Assembly: GCF_002111585.1 (NCBI RefSeq)
Contig: NZ_LUTP01000006.1
Coordinates: 62,001-126,000 of the forward strand
Source of the DNA: Lonsdalea iberica
Lineage (GTDB): Bacteria; Pseudomonadota; Gammaproteobacteria; Enterobacterales; Enterobacteriaceae
DNA length: 64,000 nucleotides
Reading direction: 5' to 3'
In this document: positions 35,563-45,228 of the stretch, in pieces
How positions within the stretch are numbered: position 1 is the stretch's first letter
Layout: every line of letters begins with the position of its first letter
Made by a program: the position numbers and the translations under genes
The notes under the pieces: generated by a model
Databases searched by the model: none
What the model saw: the letters and a program-made list of their open reading frames with translations, nothing else
What the model was told of the DNA's origin: nothing

Positions 35563-36015
35563 TTATTTGCGACGCATAAAAAAGCGTTGGCTGCGCCGGG
35601 GGAGAAACAGGAGGAGCAGCATGACCACATCCGCCGCCTTGTGCTCCAGCAGCTGTTTAAACACGCCCATCTCATCATCGGCACTTAGATAAAAGATAGG
35701 CGGCAGCACATTCGCCACCGATGCGATGAGAATGTAGAGCATCGTCAGACACTGGCAAGCCAGATAGCACCAGCGCCCCCAGTCGCGCCCATACAGTACC
35801 GCAAACCCACAGCGGACCTCGAGGCAAAACAGCAGCCATGCCGCCAACATCAGCAGAGTGGTATCCCATTGCGCTGCGCTGTTGCTTAACCAACCGCCGA
35901 AACCATCCAGCCCCAGCTCGCCAATCACCAAAGCCAACCCCACGCAGCGGGTGGCGATAATACCGGTTCCCGCCACCATCACCGCGACAGGCGTACCGCG
36001 GCGGTACAGTCGCAA
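35563..36015 (-). CDS. ybjO: inner-membrane protein YbjO
   Basis: This 150-residue hydrophobic protein has about four membrane segments and ends in a basic tail ([13 protein letters not shown]). Position between potI and rlmC and general sequence features fit E. coli YbjO (162 residues), whose function is unknown. Similarity is weaker than for the flanking genes, so the name rests largely on context. Confidence 0.75.
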   Translation of the reverse strand: MRLYRRGTPVAVMVAGTGIIATRCVGLALVIGELGLDGFGGWLSNSAAQWDTTLLMLAAWLLFCLEVRCGFAVLYGRDWGRWCYLACQCLTMLYILIASVANVLPPIFYLSADDEMGVFKQLLEHKAADVVMLLLLFLPRRSQRFFMRRK

Positions 36016-36061
36016 CGCATCCTTTTTTATAGACAGAATAAGACTCTCCTCCCCATAAACA

Positions 36062-36092
36062 ATAACGCCACCTCAAATCAAGGTGGCGTTAT
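36062..36092 (-). terminator. strong hairpin after potI
   Basis: A perfect twelve-pair stem (36062-36073 with 36081-36092) with a seven-base loop lies between the potI stop and ybjO. On the minus strand TGTTTATG follows, a modest T tract, so it may only partly stop transcription into ybjO. Confidence 0.65.
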
Positions 36093-36130
36093 GATGACGG
36101 TTGGATCGGCGCTCACTCGCAGTATGCCGC

Positions 36131-36976
36131 TCAGCCCTGACGCGCTTTTTGCATATCACGTTGCCGCTGTTTTTCCGCCCGTGCCATAAACCACCACGCA
36201 ATGATCCCAATAATGCCGACCACTAAGAGTATTAGCGAAGCCAGTGCATTAATCTGCGGATTAACGCCCATCCTCACGCTGGAGAAGACTAGCATAGGCA
36301 GCGTGGTTGCACCGGGTCCCGAGACAAAACTGGCGATCACCAGATCGTCCAGAGACAGCGTGAACGCCAACAGCCAGCCGGAGACCAGCGCGGGGGCAAT
36401 CATCGGCACGGTGATGATAAAAAACACTTTGAGCGGCGTTGCGCCCAAATCCATCGCCGCTTCTTCAATTGAATGGTCCAGCTCACGCAGGCGCGCGCTC
36501 ACCACCACCGCCACATAGGCCGAACAGAACGTGACATGGGCCAGCCAGATGGTCAACATACCGCGTTCCGCCGGCCAGCCAATGGCATGACCCAGCGCAA
36601 CGAACAGCAGCAGCAGCGACAGCCCGGTAATAACGTCGGGCATCACCAGCGGCGCGGTCAGCATGAAGGCGAAGCCGTTCGAACCCCGAAAACTGCCGAA
36701 ACGCACCATCACCAGCGACGCCATCGTCCCGATCACGACGGCCATCGTCGCCGATGCCGCCGCAATGGTCAGACTGAGCACAACCGCACTGATCATCGCG
36801 GAGTCATGAAACAGCGCCGTGTACCACTGCGTGGACCATCCAGCCCACACCGTCACCAGGCGGGAACTGTTAAAAGAGTAGACCACCAGCATCAGCATCG
36901 GCGCGTACAGGAAGGTAAATCCCAGCACCAGAATCAATATACGCCAGGGGGATCGCACTGCCGGTAAATCATTCAT
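36131..36976 (-). CDS. potI: putrescine ABC transporter permease PotI
   Basis: PotI (281 residues, as in E. coli) is one of the two permeases of the PotFGHI putrescine importer. It has six membrane segments and the EAA loop EEAAMDLGATPLKVFFIITVP that contacts PotG. It overlaps the potH stop by four bases, so translation is coupled. Confidence 0.96.
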   Translation of the reverse strand: MNDLPAVRSPWRILILVLGFTFLYAPMLMLVVYSFNSSRLVTVWAGWSTQWYTALFHDSAMISAVVLSLTIAAASATMAVVIGTMASLVMVRFGSFRGSNGFAFMLTAPLVMPDVITGLSLLLLFVALGHAIGWPAERGMLTIWLAHVTFCSAYVAVVVSARLRELDHSIEEAAMDLGATPLKVFFIITVPMIAPALVSGWLLAFTLSLDDLVIASFVSGPGATTLPMLVFSSVRMGVNPQINALASLILLVVGIIGIIAWWFMARAEKQRQRDMQKARQG

Positions 36977-37920
36977 GCCTGATCCTCCGCCGCTTTGTTT
37001 TGGTGCTTATGGAACCAGATGATGGGGACGATCAGTAGAAGCAGCATCACTGTCGCCACCGCGGAAGCCACCGGCCAGTCGCGGTTGTTGAAGAACTCCT
37101 GCCACAGGATACGACCGATCATGATGCTGTCCGGGCCACCCAGCAGTTCCGGGATGACGTACTCGCCGACGGTCGGGATAAACACCAGCATCGAACCGGC
37201 AATAATACCGCCCTTGGTCAGCGGCATGATCACACTGAAGAACGTTTTGAAGGGCCGAGCGCCGAGATCCAGCGATGCCTCCACCAGCGAATAGTCCAGA
37301 CGCGTGAGCGCGGTGTAGATCGGCAACACCATAAACGGCAGATAGGAGTACACCACCCCGATATAAACCGCCAAATTGGTGTGCAGGATCGTCAGCGGAC
37401 TGTCGATGACGCCAAGCCAGATCAGAAAGTTGTTCAGGATGCCGTTTTCTTTAAGGATCCCCATCCACGCGTAAACCCGGATCAGGAACGACGTCCACGA
37501 CGGCAAGATCACCAGCAGCAGCAGGATATTGCGGGTCGACGGTTTGCTGTGCGCGACCGCCCAGGCCAGCGGATAGCCCAGCAGCAGACACAGTAACGTT
37601 GAGATCGCCGCGACCTGCAACGACTGGAGGTAGGCCTCGATGTACAGCGGGTCAGACAGCAGTTGCAAATAGTTGCCGATGTTCAGCGCGATATTCAACG
37701 TGCCATCGACCCACGTCATCAGATCGGTATACGGCGGCACCGTACGCGCCATTTCCGCCAGACTGATTTTGAAGACAATCAGGAAAGGCAGCATGAACAG
37801 ACACAGGAGCCATAAATACGGCAGCGCGATCACCAGCTTGTGGCCATACAGCATCCGCCAGCGCCTGAGCAGGCCGGCGGTTCTCCCCGTTGTCTGATGT
37901 TGTTCAGATAAGATCGTCAT
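36973..37920 (-). CDS. potH: putrescine ABC transporter permease PotH
   Basis: PotH (315 residues) is the partner permease of PotI. It has six membrane segments and the EAA loop EASLDLGARPFKTFFSVIMP. The gene begins 18 bases after potG. Confidence 0.96.
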   Translation of the reverse strand: MTILSEQHQTTGRTAGLLRRWRMLYGHKLVIALPYLWLLCLFMLPFLIVFKISLAEMARTVPPYTDLMTWVDGTLNIALNIGNYLQLLSDPLYIEAYLQSLQVAAISTLLCLLLGYPLAWAVAHSKPSTRNILLLLVILPSWTSFLIRVYAWMGILKENGILNNFLIWLGVIDSPLTILHTNLAVYIGVVYSYLPFMVLPIYTALTRLDYSLVEASLDLGARPFKTFFSVIMPLTKGGIIAGSMLVFIPTVGEYVIPELLGGPDSIMIGRILWQEFFNNRDWPVASAVATVMLLLLIVPIIWFHKHQNKAAEDQA

Positions 37921-37938
37921 TGATGTGTGCTCCCCCTG

Positions 37939-39072
37939 CTACACCGTTAGCACCACACAGCTGTCCGCATCCCAGCACAACCGCACTTCATCGCCCCACG
38001 TCGGCGCATTTTTGCGATAGCGGTAGGCGTTCTGCAACTGTGCACTGAGGACTTGTCCGCTTTGTAGGCGAACATGATAGATCGACAAGTCGCCCAGATA
38101 AGCGATGTGCACCACCTCTCCCACCGCAAAGTTGCAGCCGTCTTCCGGTACGCTTTCACACAGCATGATTTTTTCGGGGCGCAACGCGATGGACACGGGT
38201 ACGCCGTCGACCACCGAGACGTCGGAAGCTACCTTAAGCGGATGCACCAGCCCCGGACTCTGTACGATGAACGCATCGTCCTGACGCTCTTGCAATAGCC
38301 CTTCGAACATGTTCACGGAGCCGATAAACTCCGCGCTGAACCGGGTGGTCGGATTCTCATAAATCTCCTCCGGCTCGCCGATCTGCACGAATTTGCCGCG
38401 GTTCATGATTGCGATCCGTCCCGCCATCGTCATCGCTTCTTCCTGATCGTGCGTGACCATGACGCAGGTGACGCCGACCCGTTCCAGAATATCCACGACT
38501 TCCAGCTGCATCCGATCGCGGAGCTTTTTATCCAACGCGCCCATCGGTTCATCCAACAGCAGCAGCTTGGGGCGTTTCGCCAGACTTCGCGCAAGCGCGA
38601 CGCGCTGACGCTGACCGCCGGAAAGCTGGTGCGGCTTACGGTTGGCGAACTCTTGCATGTGGACGAGCGAGAGCATTTCCGCCACCCGGTCTTTGATTTC
38701 GCCGCGCGACAGCTTGTCCTGCTTGAGACCGAAGGCGATGTTCTTCTCGACGGACATATGGGGGAACAGCGCATAGGACTGGAACATCATGTTGATGGGA
38801 CGGAGATAGGGCGGCACTAACGACAGATCCTGACCGTCCAACATAATTTGCCCCTGCGTCGGCCGTTCGAAGCCGGCCAGCATGCGCAGCAGCGTGGATT
38901 TACCGCAGCCGGACGCACCAAGGAGAGCGAAGAGTTCACCCTTGTAGATGGTCAGGCTAACGTCATCGACGGCCAGTTGTCCGTCGTAAGATTTGGTCAG
39001 ATTGCGGACCTCCAGCAACGGAGTGGCCGCCTTTTGGGTCTTAGGCTGAGGGCGGGAAATCGCTTCGTTCAA
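37939..39072 (-). CDS. potG: putrescine ABC transporter ATPase PotG
   Basis: PotG energises PotHI. The 377-residue protein has Walker [10 protein letters not shown], signature [15 protein letters not shown], Walker [13 protein letters not shown] and a C-terminal TOBE regulatory domain. The best start is the TTG at 39072, with GGAG nine bases upstream; it matches E. coli PotG exactly in length and position ([11 protein letters not shown] after the start). E. coli uses ATG here. Another TTG at 39096 would add eight residues with no ribosome site. Confidence 0.93.
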   Translation of the reverse strand: MNEAISRPQPKTQKAATPLLEVRNLTKSYDGQLAVDDVSLTIYKGELFALLGASGCGKSTLLRMLAGFERPTQGQIMLDGQDLSLVPPYLRPINMMFQSYALFPHMSVEKNIAFGLKQDKLSRGEIKDRVAEMLSLVHMQEFANRKPHQLSGGQRQRVALARSLAKRPKLLLLDEPMGALDKKLRDRMQLEVVDILERVGVTCVMVTHDQEEAMTMAGRIAIMNRGKFVQIGEPEEIYENPTTRFSAEFIGSVNMFEGLLQERQDDAFIVQSPGLVHPLKVASDVSVVDGVPVSIALRPEKIMLCESVPEDGCNFAVGEVVHIAYLGDLSIYHVRLQSGQVLSAQLQNAYRYRKNAPTWGDEVRLCWDADSCVVLTV

Positions 39073-39132
39073 AATAGTGCTCTCCGGCAGAAGCAAGATA
39101 CATCGCAGTCACCTGACTGCGACAGATGAGGA

Positions 39133-39164
39133 GGCCATCAGGCGACCGCCGCCGCCTGATGGCC
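39133..39164 (-). other. strong hairpin between potF and potG
   Basis: A perfect twelve-pair stem (39133-39144 with 39153-39164) with an eight-base loop follows the potF stop on the minus strand. No T tract follows. Such hairpins after a binding-protein gene often protect the upstream mRNA, so potF would be made in excess over potGHI. Confidence 0.65.
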
Positions 39165-39181
39165 GAGGTCAGCTGGGGGCG

Positions 39182-40291
39182 TTATTTCCCGCTTTTGACC
39201 CTGGTCCACGAACGGGTGATCACGCGATCGATTTTCGGGGACTGAACTTTCAACGTAAACAGCTTGGCGCGAACGTCGGCCGGGGGGTAAATGCCAGGGT
39301 TATTTTTAACGTCGTCTTTCACCAGCGGCAAAGAGGCTTTGTTCGGGTTAGCGTAATAGACGTAATTGGTGACGCCTGCGATCACATCCGGTTTCAACAG
39401 GTAGTTCAGGAACGCATAGGCTTCATCCAGATTTTTGGCATCTTTCGGGATCGCCAGCACGTCAAAAAAGGCCAGCGCGCCCTCTTTGGGGATGCTGTAG
39501 CCGATATTGACGCCGTTTTTCGCCTCTTTGGCCCGATTTGACGCCTGCATGACATCCCCTGCCCAGCCGATCGCGACGCAAATGTCGCCGTTAGCCAGAT
39601 CGTTGATGTATTGCGAGGAGTGGAAGTAGCGGATGCTCGGGCGCAGCTTCAGCAGCAGATCGTTGGCGGATTGGGTGTAATCGCTCTCTTGGGCACTATT
39701 AGGATCTTTACCCTGATAATTCAGTACGGTCGCATAGATTTCCGCCGGGGCGTCAAGGAAGGAAACGCCGCAACTTTTCAGTTTTTCCAGGTTTTCAGGC
39801 TTCAACACCAGATCCCAGCTATCCAGCGGAGCGTCCTTGCCCAGCACCGCTTTGACCTTGTCGACGTTGTACCCAATACCGGTGGTTGCCCACAGATACG
39901 GCACCGCAAATTTATGACCTGGATCGTGAGGCTCAATCAGTTTCATCAGCTCTGGATCGAGATTCTGGTAGTTGGGCAGTCTACTCTTATCGAGCGGCTG
40001 GAAAATGCCTGCGCTGAGCTGGCGCTCTAGAAAGCTGGCCGAAGGAACCACCAGATCGAATCCGGTGCTTCCCGCCATCAGTTTGCCTTCCAGCAGTTCG
40101 TTGGAGTCAAACACATCATAGACAACCTTGATGCCCGACTCTTTCTGGAAGTTCTGCAGCGTGTCCGGCGCGATATAGTCAGACCAGTTGTATACATGCA
40201 GCGTTTTATCTTCCGCCAATGCTGTGAACGACGCAGCCATCAGCACGCTGGCAACCACACCCGATAACCATTTTTTACGTTGGGTGAACAT
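39182..40291 (-). CDS. potF: putrescine-binding periplasmic protein PotF
   Basis: PotF is the 369-residue substrate-binding protein of the importer. It has a signal peptide of about 26 residues (ending FTALA before EDKTLHVYNWSDY) and the polyamine-binding family segments VYNWSDYIAPDTL, FDLVVPSASFLERQL and VAIGWAGDVMQA. The frame is open to 40393, but the ATG at 40291 fits the signal peptide. It is the first gene of potFGHI. Confidence 0.95.
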   Translation of the reverse strand: MFTQRKKWLSGVVASVLMAASFTALAEDKTLHVYNWSDYIAPDTLQNFQKESGIKVVYDVFDSNELLEGKLMAGSTGFDLVVPSASFLERQLSAGIFQPLDKSRLPNYQNLDPELMKLIEPHDPGHKFAVPYLWATTGIGYNVDKVKAVLGKDAPLDSWDLVLKPENLEKLKSCGVSFLDAPAEIYATVLNYQGKDPNSAQESDYTQSANDLLLKLRPSIRYFHSSQYINDLANGDICVAIGWAGDVMQASNRAKEAKNGVNIGYSIPKEGALAFFDVLAIPKDAKNLDEAYAFLNYLLKPDVIAGVTNYVYYANPNKASLPLVKDDVKNNPGIYPPADVRAKLFTLKVQSPKIDRVITRSWTRVKSGK

Positions 40292-40668
40292 CCGTCCATT
40301 CCTCCATCTCAGGGGATAATTAGGATTAACTGTGTATGAATCGATTACGCGAGTGTGTCGACCAGGGCAGCATTCGCAATGTGTTTTCATCAACTTGCGT
40401 CAGAATTCAGTATAGCGACTGACCGTCGAAACACGGCGGACCTCATGCATAACTACCGCTTTAAAGCATAACCGTAGTGAACTGGAGGCACCATAGAGGG
40501 GAGATAAAACCGGGGTTTATGAATGATTTACTGGTATTTGGTTGATAGTACACGTCCAATGTCGCCTAAATGCCGTGGAATATATGGCAAATAGGCGAGG
40601 AAACTAAAATAAAATGTTGGGGGACAAAAATAAGAAAATGCGATGGTATTGACTGATTAATAACACGA
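40292..40668. other. potF upstream region
   Basis: This gap of 377 bases between ybjN and potF must carry the potF promoter on the minus strand. The part at 40530-40640 is AT-rich. I see no gene and no operator I can name. Confidence 0.5.
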
Positions 40669-41148
40669 TCAATGAAGGCTGGGCGCGATAACGCGACTAG
40701 CAGGACTCTCTTCTTCATCGCCGATAAACAGCAGATTATTGGCGCCGGCTTCCATAATCACCATCGACGTCTGCTCTTCGGCCTGCTGCATGAAATAGCG
40801 GAACTGCTCAAGACAGATGCCCGCGCCTGCGCTAAAGGTCTGGCAAGCGATCAACTTAGGCAGATTATCGTCCTGAATATCCAAAAATACCTTGGCCGTA
40901 AGAGAACTGGCGTTGGTCTGGCTCAGGTCGCCTACCAGCGGGATAAGCGCAGTCGGCTTCACTTCCGCCAACGCGGAAAACACGATGACGTTGTCGACGA
41001 TATCGACCTTGGCATCGAATATGCCGTCAAAATTTTGCATATGTGGTAAATGCAGCGCCTCACAGGAGTCACATTCGAAATAAATGATGCCCAGTTGATC
41101 CAGCCACCGCCGTAGCACATTCAAATCAGGGACGATGATTGAATCCAT
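40669..41148 (-). CDS. ybjN: YbjN domain protein
   Basis: The 159-residue protein matches E. coli YbjN (158), a cytoplasmic protein with a type III secretion chaperone-like fold that affects motility, stress survival and biofilm when its level changes. Conserved segments are ECDSCEALHLPHMQNFDGIFDAK and LDIQDDNLPKL. The ATG at 41148 is preferred; an in-frame ATG at 41163 would add five residues. Here it lies next to nfsA without rimK between them. Confidence 0.92.
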   Translation of the reverse strand: MDSIIVPDLNVLRRWLDQLGIIYFECDSCEALHLPHMQNFDGIFDAKVDIVDNVIVFSALAEVKPTALIPLVGDLSQTNASSLTAKVFLDIQDDNLPKLIACQTFSAGAGICLEQFRYFMQQAEEQTSMVIMEAGANNLLFIGDEEESPASRVIAPSLH

Positions 41149-41492
41149 ATAAACTTGCCTCATTACTTACCCATCAGTGAAAAAAGACACCGGCCCGCAA
41201 GGCTATACCCGGAATAAATGTCCCGCGGGTGGTGGTAGCGGCGACATCTCAGGGCATTCTCATAAGCTTGCGGGGAGTGACGAACAGCCACAATGCTGTC
41301 GGACAACGGCGATGGCCCAAAACGGCTTGAACGCCATCTTACCTTCGCTGCCTGACCCAGACACTGTGCCCGAACGCGAGTCTAGTATATCAATAGCGAT
41401 GCTGCCGAGTCCCCCTGTTTTTGCCGTCTGAACGGCCAGTTCGTGCAGGAGGGAGCATCCTCGCCGGTGAAAAGACGGAACGCGGCTCGCCG
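41149..41492. other. ybjN-nfsA gap with no rimK
   Basis: In E. coli rimK lies between nfsA and ybjN. Here the 344-base gap holds no frame resembling RimK and no other gene I can support. Confidence 0.55.
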
Positions 41493-42215
41493 TCAGCGTT
41501 TAATCCACCCTTGACGATGCAGATAATTCAAAATAAACGGACGTTGCTCTTTCTCCAGCGCCGTTCTGATATGGTCGCTCCAATTGCCGCTTCGCTGATG
41601 GCTGTTGCGGTGCTGGTAATACTCCGCCATGTGCTGGTCATATTGCGCCAGCACGGTTTTATCCATCGGCTGGTAGGTATTTTCGTGGATCACTAACTCG
41701 GCGGGCAGTCGCGGTTTTTGATCCGGCTGAACGGCCGGATAGCCCAAGCACAGACCGAACAAAGGCAGCACCTGCTCAGGCAGTTCCAGCAAATCCGTGA
41801 CCTCGGCGATGTGGTTGCGAATCCCGCCGATATACACCCCGCCCAGTCCAAGCGATTGCGCCGCGATCAGCGCATTCTGCGCCATAATGGCCGTGTCGAT
41901 ACAGCCCAGCAACAGTTGCTCCGCCAACCCCACCTCCGCCTCCGGGAAGATTTGCAGATGTCGGTTAAAGTCCGCGCAAAAAACCCAGAACTCCGGCGCC
42001 TGCGCCACGTACGCCTGGCCGCCGCTTAATGTGACCAGCGCCTGACGCGACGCGTTATCGGTAATACGAATGATGGAGCTGCACTGCAACAGACTGGAGG
42101 TCGAGGCGCTTCGGGCGGACTGGAATATGGCCTGACGCTGCTCTTCCGTCAGTGGTTGGTCGGTAAATTGACGAATGGAGCGATGATGACAGAGTAAATC
42201 GATAGTAGGAGTCAC
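41493..42215 (-). CDS. nfsA: oxygen-insensitive NADPH nitroreductase NfsA
   Basis: NfsA is an FMN flavoprotein that reduces nitro-aromatics and quinones by two electrons; it activates nitrofuran drugs. The 240-residue length equals E. coli NfsA. FMN-binding segments CHHRSIRQFTD at the N-terminus and LGLGGVYIGGIRN are present. It is divergent from grxA, as in E. coli, but ybjC is missing. Confidence 0.95.
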   Translation of the reverse strand: MTPTIDLLCHHRSIRQFTDQPLTEEQRQAIFQSARSASTSSLLQCSSIIRITDNASRQALVTLSGGQAYVAQAPEFWVFCADFNRHLQIFPEAEVGLAEQLLLGCIDTAIMAQNALIAAQSLGLGGVYIGGIRNHIAEVTDLLELPEQVLPLFGLCLGYPAVQPDQKPRLPAELVIHENTYQPMDKTVLAQYDQHMAEYYQHRNSHQRSGNWSDHIRTALEKEQRPFILNYLHRQGWIKR

Positions 42216-42368
42216 GATGGCGATCCTTACGCGTAATGAAAATGGCTGTCGCGCCGAGGGTCAGCAACAGGCGCGACAATCAACGGATATAAAGGCGACA
42301 GCAAGCGTCGCTTAGCCCACAATTATAAGACAGGCCGCCCGACTCACAACGTCATGCGTGCGATACTG

Positions 42369-42405
42369 ATAGCCAGAGGGAATCAATACGACAGGCAATG
42401 ACTGC
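42369..42405 (+). promoter_or_regulatory. possible OxyR site upstream of grxA
   Basis: ATAG-N7-GAAT-N7-ACAG-N7-CTGC keeps the exact spacing of the OxyR motif ATAG-N7-CTAT-N7-ATAG-N7-CTAT and matches 11 of its 16 bases. It lies about 70-105 bases before grxA, with a CATAGT -10-like element at 42429-42434. OxyR activation of grxA is established in E. coli. Confidence 0.4.
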
Positions 42406-42475
42406 TTTTTATTGTGTCGTCGAGCGGGCATAGTAGCCACGTTGGCTAACTTTAAGTTTTTATGAAGGAGTAAGC

Positions 42476-42739
42476 ATGTTTGCTGTAATTTTCGGACGCC
42501 CAGGTTGCCCCTATTGCGTACGCGCCAAAGAACTGGCGGAAAAACTGACCGCTCAGCGCGATGACTTCAGCTATCGCTACGTGGATATTCAGGAAGAAGG
42601 GATCACGAAAGCCGATTTGTCGAAGACCGTCGGCAAACCGGTTGAGACCGTTCCGCAGATTTTCCTGGATGAGCAGCACATCGGTGGCTGCACGGAGTTT
42701 GAAGCTTATGCGAAAGAGCATCTGAATCTGTTTAAGTGA
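42476..42739 (+). CDS. grxA: glutaredoxin 1
   Basis: GrxA is an 87-residue glutathione-dependent disulfide reductase (85 in E. coli) that serves ribonucleotide reductase and resets OxyR. The active site CPYC is at residues 11-14, with TVPQIF and the GG of HIGGCTEF for glutathione binding. AAGGAG precedes the ATG. Confidence 0.96.
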   Translation: MFAVIFGRPGCPYCVRAKELAEKLTAQRDDFSYRYVDIQEEGITKADLSKTVGKPVETVPQIFLDEQHIGGCTEFEAYAKEHLNLFK

Positions 42740-42770
42740 CAGCGTCACTTACCGAGCATTGATCCAACAT

Positions 42771-42793
42771 AAGGCGCTTCCCGCGCCTTTTTT
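42771..42793 (+). terminator. Rho-independent terminator after grxA
   Basis: AAGGCGC-TTCCC-GCGCCTT is a perfect seven-pair stem running into six T. Confidence 0.88.
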
Positions 42794-42859
42794 ATGGCTG
42801 ATCCAGCACTCAACACGAATGACGTCGCCCGTTTAACGCAAGAAAAACCTCGCGTGTTA

Positions 42860-43231
42860 TTAGCGAAAGAAGTGACGAACGACCGCCCTCAAAAACAGCA
42901 GCAACAACCCTCCCAGTAAAGTCCAGAAAACCGACACCACCACATACGCCAAGTCTTGCCAGAACGATCCGCACGATGCGTGGCCTGCACGCAGCAGCCA
43001 CAGACAAAGGGGCACTGCGATCAAGGCGCCAATCAGGGTATAGCGCATTCTGTCGCAACCCGTCAGATAGCTGGAGATCATACCCGGCAGTAAAAACAGC
43101 AACATGCCCGGCTCGCCGTTACCCCCCTGTACCGTCGTCACTTTGAACGACATCATCTTCTGACTGAGAAAAACCAGTGTAAACAATACAAGACAACTGA
43201 TTATCCCAACCCACCCTTTATTGTTTGCCAT
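42860..43231 (-). CDS. ybjM: inner-membrane protein YbjM
   Basis: This 123-residue protein has four hydrophobic segments and matches the layout of E. coli YbjM (125 residues), including LLFLLPGMISS and SFWQDLAYVVVSVFWTLLGG. Function is unknown. It lies between grxA and ybjL, as expected. The frame is open to 43357, but the ATG at 43231 gives the family start. Confidence 0.85.
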   Translation of the reverse strand: MANNKGWVGIISCLVLFTLVFLSQKMMSFKVTTVQGGNGEPGMLLFLLPGMISSYLTGCDRMRYTLIGALIAVPLCLWLLRAGHASCGSFWQDLAYVVVSVFWTLLGGLLLLFLRAVVRHFFR

Positions 43232-43539
43232 GCTTCGTCTTCTCACTATAAACAGGTGACAATACCTTCCGACCTCGTCATACCGCACAGGCCACCAATC
43301 GTGGTATTTCCCTGATGTGCCAAGACGGTGCTCTTGGCGCGTTTTATCTGCATACACAGCTGGTTGTCACGCAAATAAACTTCTAGAATAGCGACCGCCA
43401 CATCAATCGTTACAGACACGGCTGATTCCCTTCATTTCATGCAACTCTGCTGTCGACGCCAGCGTCCTTGTGATGGAGTAAATTTAGCCTAAATTACTTT
43501 TATATCAAGAACTTAATAGTAAAAAATAAGTTGCATCCC
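43232..43539. other. divergent ybjM-ybjL intergenic region
   Basis: No gene is evident in these 308 bases. A perfect seven-base dyad AATTTAG-C-CTAAATT lies at 43481-43495, about 45 bases before ybjL, in an AT-rich patch that probably includes its promoter. Confidence 0.5.
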
Positions 43540-45228
43540 ATGAATATAAACGTCGCTGATTTGTTAAACGGGAATTACATTCTGCTGCTGTTCGTCGTTC
43601 TGTGTTTGGGTCTTTGTTTGGGGAAGTTGAGGCTAGGTTCCGTACAACTCGGTAATTCTATTGGAGTTTTAGTGGTCTCGTTGTTTCTGGGCCAACAGCA
43701 TTTCACCATCAATGCCGAAGCGCTCAGCCTGGGATTCATGTTGTTTATTTTTTGTGTGGGCGTCGAAGCTGGCCCCAACTTCTTTTCGATTTTTTTCCGC
43801 GACGGCAAAAACTATCTGATGCTGGCTCTGGTTATGGTCGGCAGCGCATTGGTACTTGCGCTGATATTAGGAAAAATTTTCGGCTGGGGAATCGGGCTAA
43901 CCGCCGGGATGCTGGCAGGCTCCATGACCTCGACCCCGGTACTGGTCGGCGCAGGCGATACGCTCAGGAACGCGTTCGGGGCCACGCCCATGCTCGGCAT
44001 CGAACAGGAACACCTCAGCCTGGGTTATGCCCTGACCTATCTCATCGGCCTGGTCAGCCTGATCTTTGGCGCGCGCTACTTACCTAAACTGCAACATCAG
44101 GATCTGCCGACCAGCGCCCAGCAAATCGCGCGTGAGCGCGGCCTGGACGCCGACAGTCAGCGCAAGATTTATCTACCGATTATTCGCGCCTATCGCGTCG
44201 GGCCGGAGCTGGTGGCCTGGGCCGACGGCAAAAATCTGCGCGAGCTGGGCATTTACCGCCAAACCGGCTGCTATATCGAACGAATTCGGCGTAACGGGAT
44301 TCTGGCCAGCCCGGACGGCGATGCCGTGCTGCAACTGGGCGACGAGATTTCGCTGGTCGGTTACCCGGATGCGCATGCGCGGCTCAATCCCAACTTCCGC
44401 GACGGCAAAGAAGTGTTCGACCGCGATCTGCTGGATATGCGCATCGTCACTGAAGAGATCGTGGTGAAAAACCACAACGCCGTCGGCAAACGACTCAGCC
44501 AGCTTAAACTGACCGACCACGGCTGCTTTCTCAATCGCATTGTCCGTAGCCAGATTGAAATGCCGATTGACGATGGCGTGGTGCTGAATAAAGGGGATGT
44601 GTTGCAGGTCAGCGGCGACACCCGACGGGTGAAAAGCATTGCAGACCGCATCGGTTTTATCTCCATCCACAGCCAGCTCACCGATCTGCTCGCCTTCTGC
44701 GCCTTCTTTATTATCGGCATTATGATCGGGCTGATCTCGTTTCAGTTCAGCCACTTTTCGTTCGGCGTCGGCAACGCCGCAGGTCTGCTGTTCGCGGGCA
44801 TCATGTTGGGCTTTCTGCGAGCCAACCATCCCACTTTCGGCTATATCCCGCAGGGGGCGTTGAATATGGTGAAGGAGTTCGGGCTGATGGTTTTCATGGC
44901 TGGCGTCGGTCTGAGCGCAGGCGGCACCATCAACACCAGTCTGGGCGCTATTGGTCTGCAAATGCTGCTGTCAGGAATGCTGGTCAGTCTGGTGCCGGTG
45001 TTTATCTGTTTCCTGTTTGGCGCCTATATTCTCCGCATGAACCGCGCGCTGCTGTTCGGGGCCATCATGGGAGCCCGTACCTGCGCGCCTGCGATGGATA
45101 TCATCAGCGATGCTGCGCGCAGCAATATTCCGGCGCTCGGCTATGCCGGCACGTACGCCATCGCCAATGTTCTCCTGACACTGGCGGGTTCGCTTATTGT
45201 CATTATCTGGCCGGAGCTACCGTTATAG
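43540..45228 (+). CDS. ybjL: AAE-family transporter YbjL
   Basis: YbjL is a 562-residue inner-membrane protein of the aspartate:alanine exchanger family; its substrate is not firmly known. It has N-terminal and C-terminal membrane halves of about five segments each ([15 protein letters not shown] in the first, [14 protein letters not shown] in the second), joined by two TrkA-C regulatory domains (about residues 200-370). The frame opens at a TTG at 43531, but the ATG at 43540 gives E. coli's [18 protein letters not shown] start. Confidence 0.94.
   Translation: MNINVADLLNGNYILLLFVVLCLGLCLGKLRLGSVQLGNSIGVLVVSLFLGQQHFTINAEALSLGFMLFIFCVGVEAGPNFFSIFFRDGKNYLMLALVMVGSALVLALILGKIFGWGIGLTAGMLAGSMTSTPVLVGAGDTLRNAFGATPMLGIEQEHLSLGYALTYLIGLVSLIFGARYLPKLQHQDLPTSAQQIARERGLDADSQRKIYLPIIRAYRVGPELVAWADGKNLRELGIYRQTGCYIERIRRNGILASPDGDAVLQLGDEISLVGYPDAHARLNPNFRDGKEVFDRDLLDMRIVTEEIVVKNHNAVGKRLSQLKLTDHGCFLNRIVRSQIEMPIDDGVVLNKGDVLQVSGDTRRVKSIADRIGFISIHSQLTDLLAFCAFFIIGIMIGLISFQFSHFSFGVGNAAGLLFAGIMLGFLRANHPTFGYIPQGALNMVKEFGLMVFMAGVGLSAGGTINTSLGAIGLQMLLSGMLVSLVPVFICFLFGAYILRMNRALLFGAIMGARTCAPAMDIISDAARSNIPALGYAGTYAIANVLLTLAGSLIVIIWPELPL

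Noticed and set aside
36670-36700. tRNA-like GTTCGAACCCC motif
   Set aside because: It lies within potI coding sequence and the flanks do not fold into a cloverleaf. No tRNA was found in the window.
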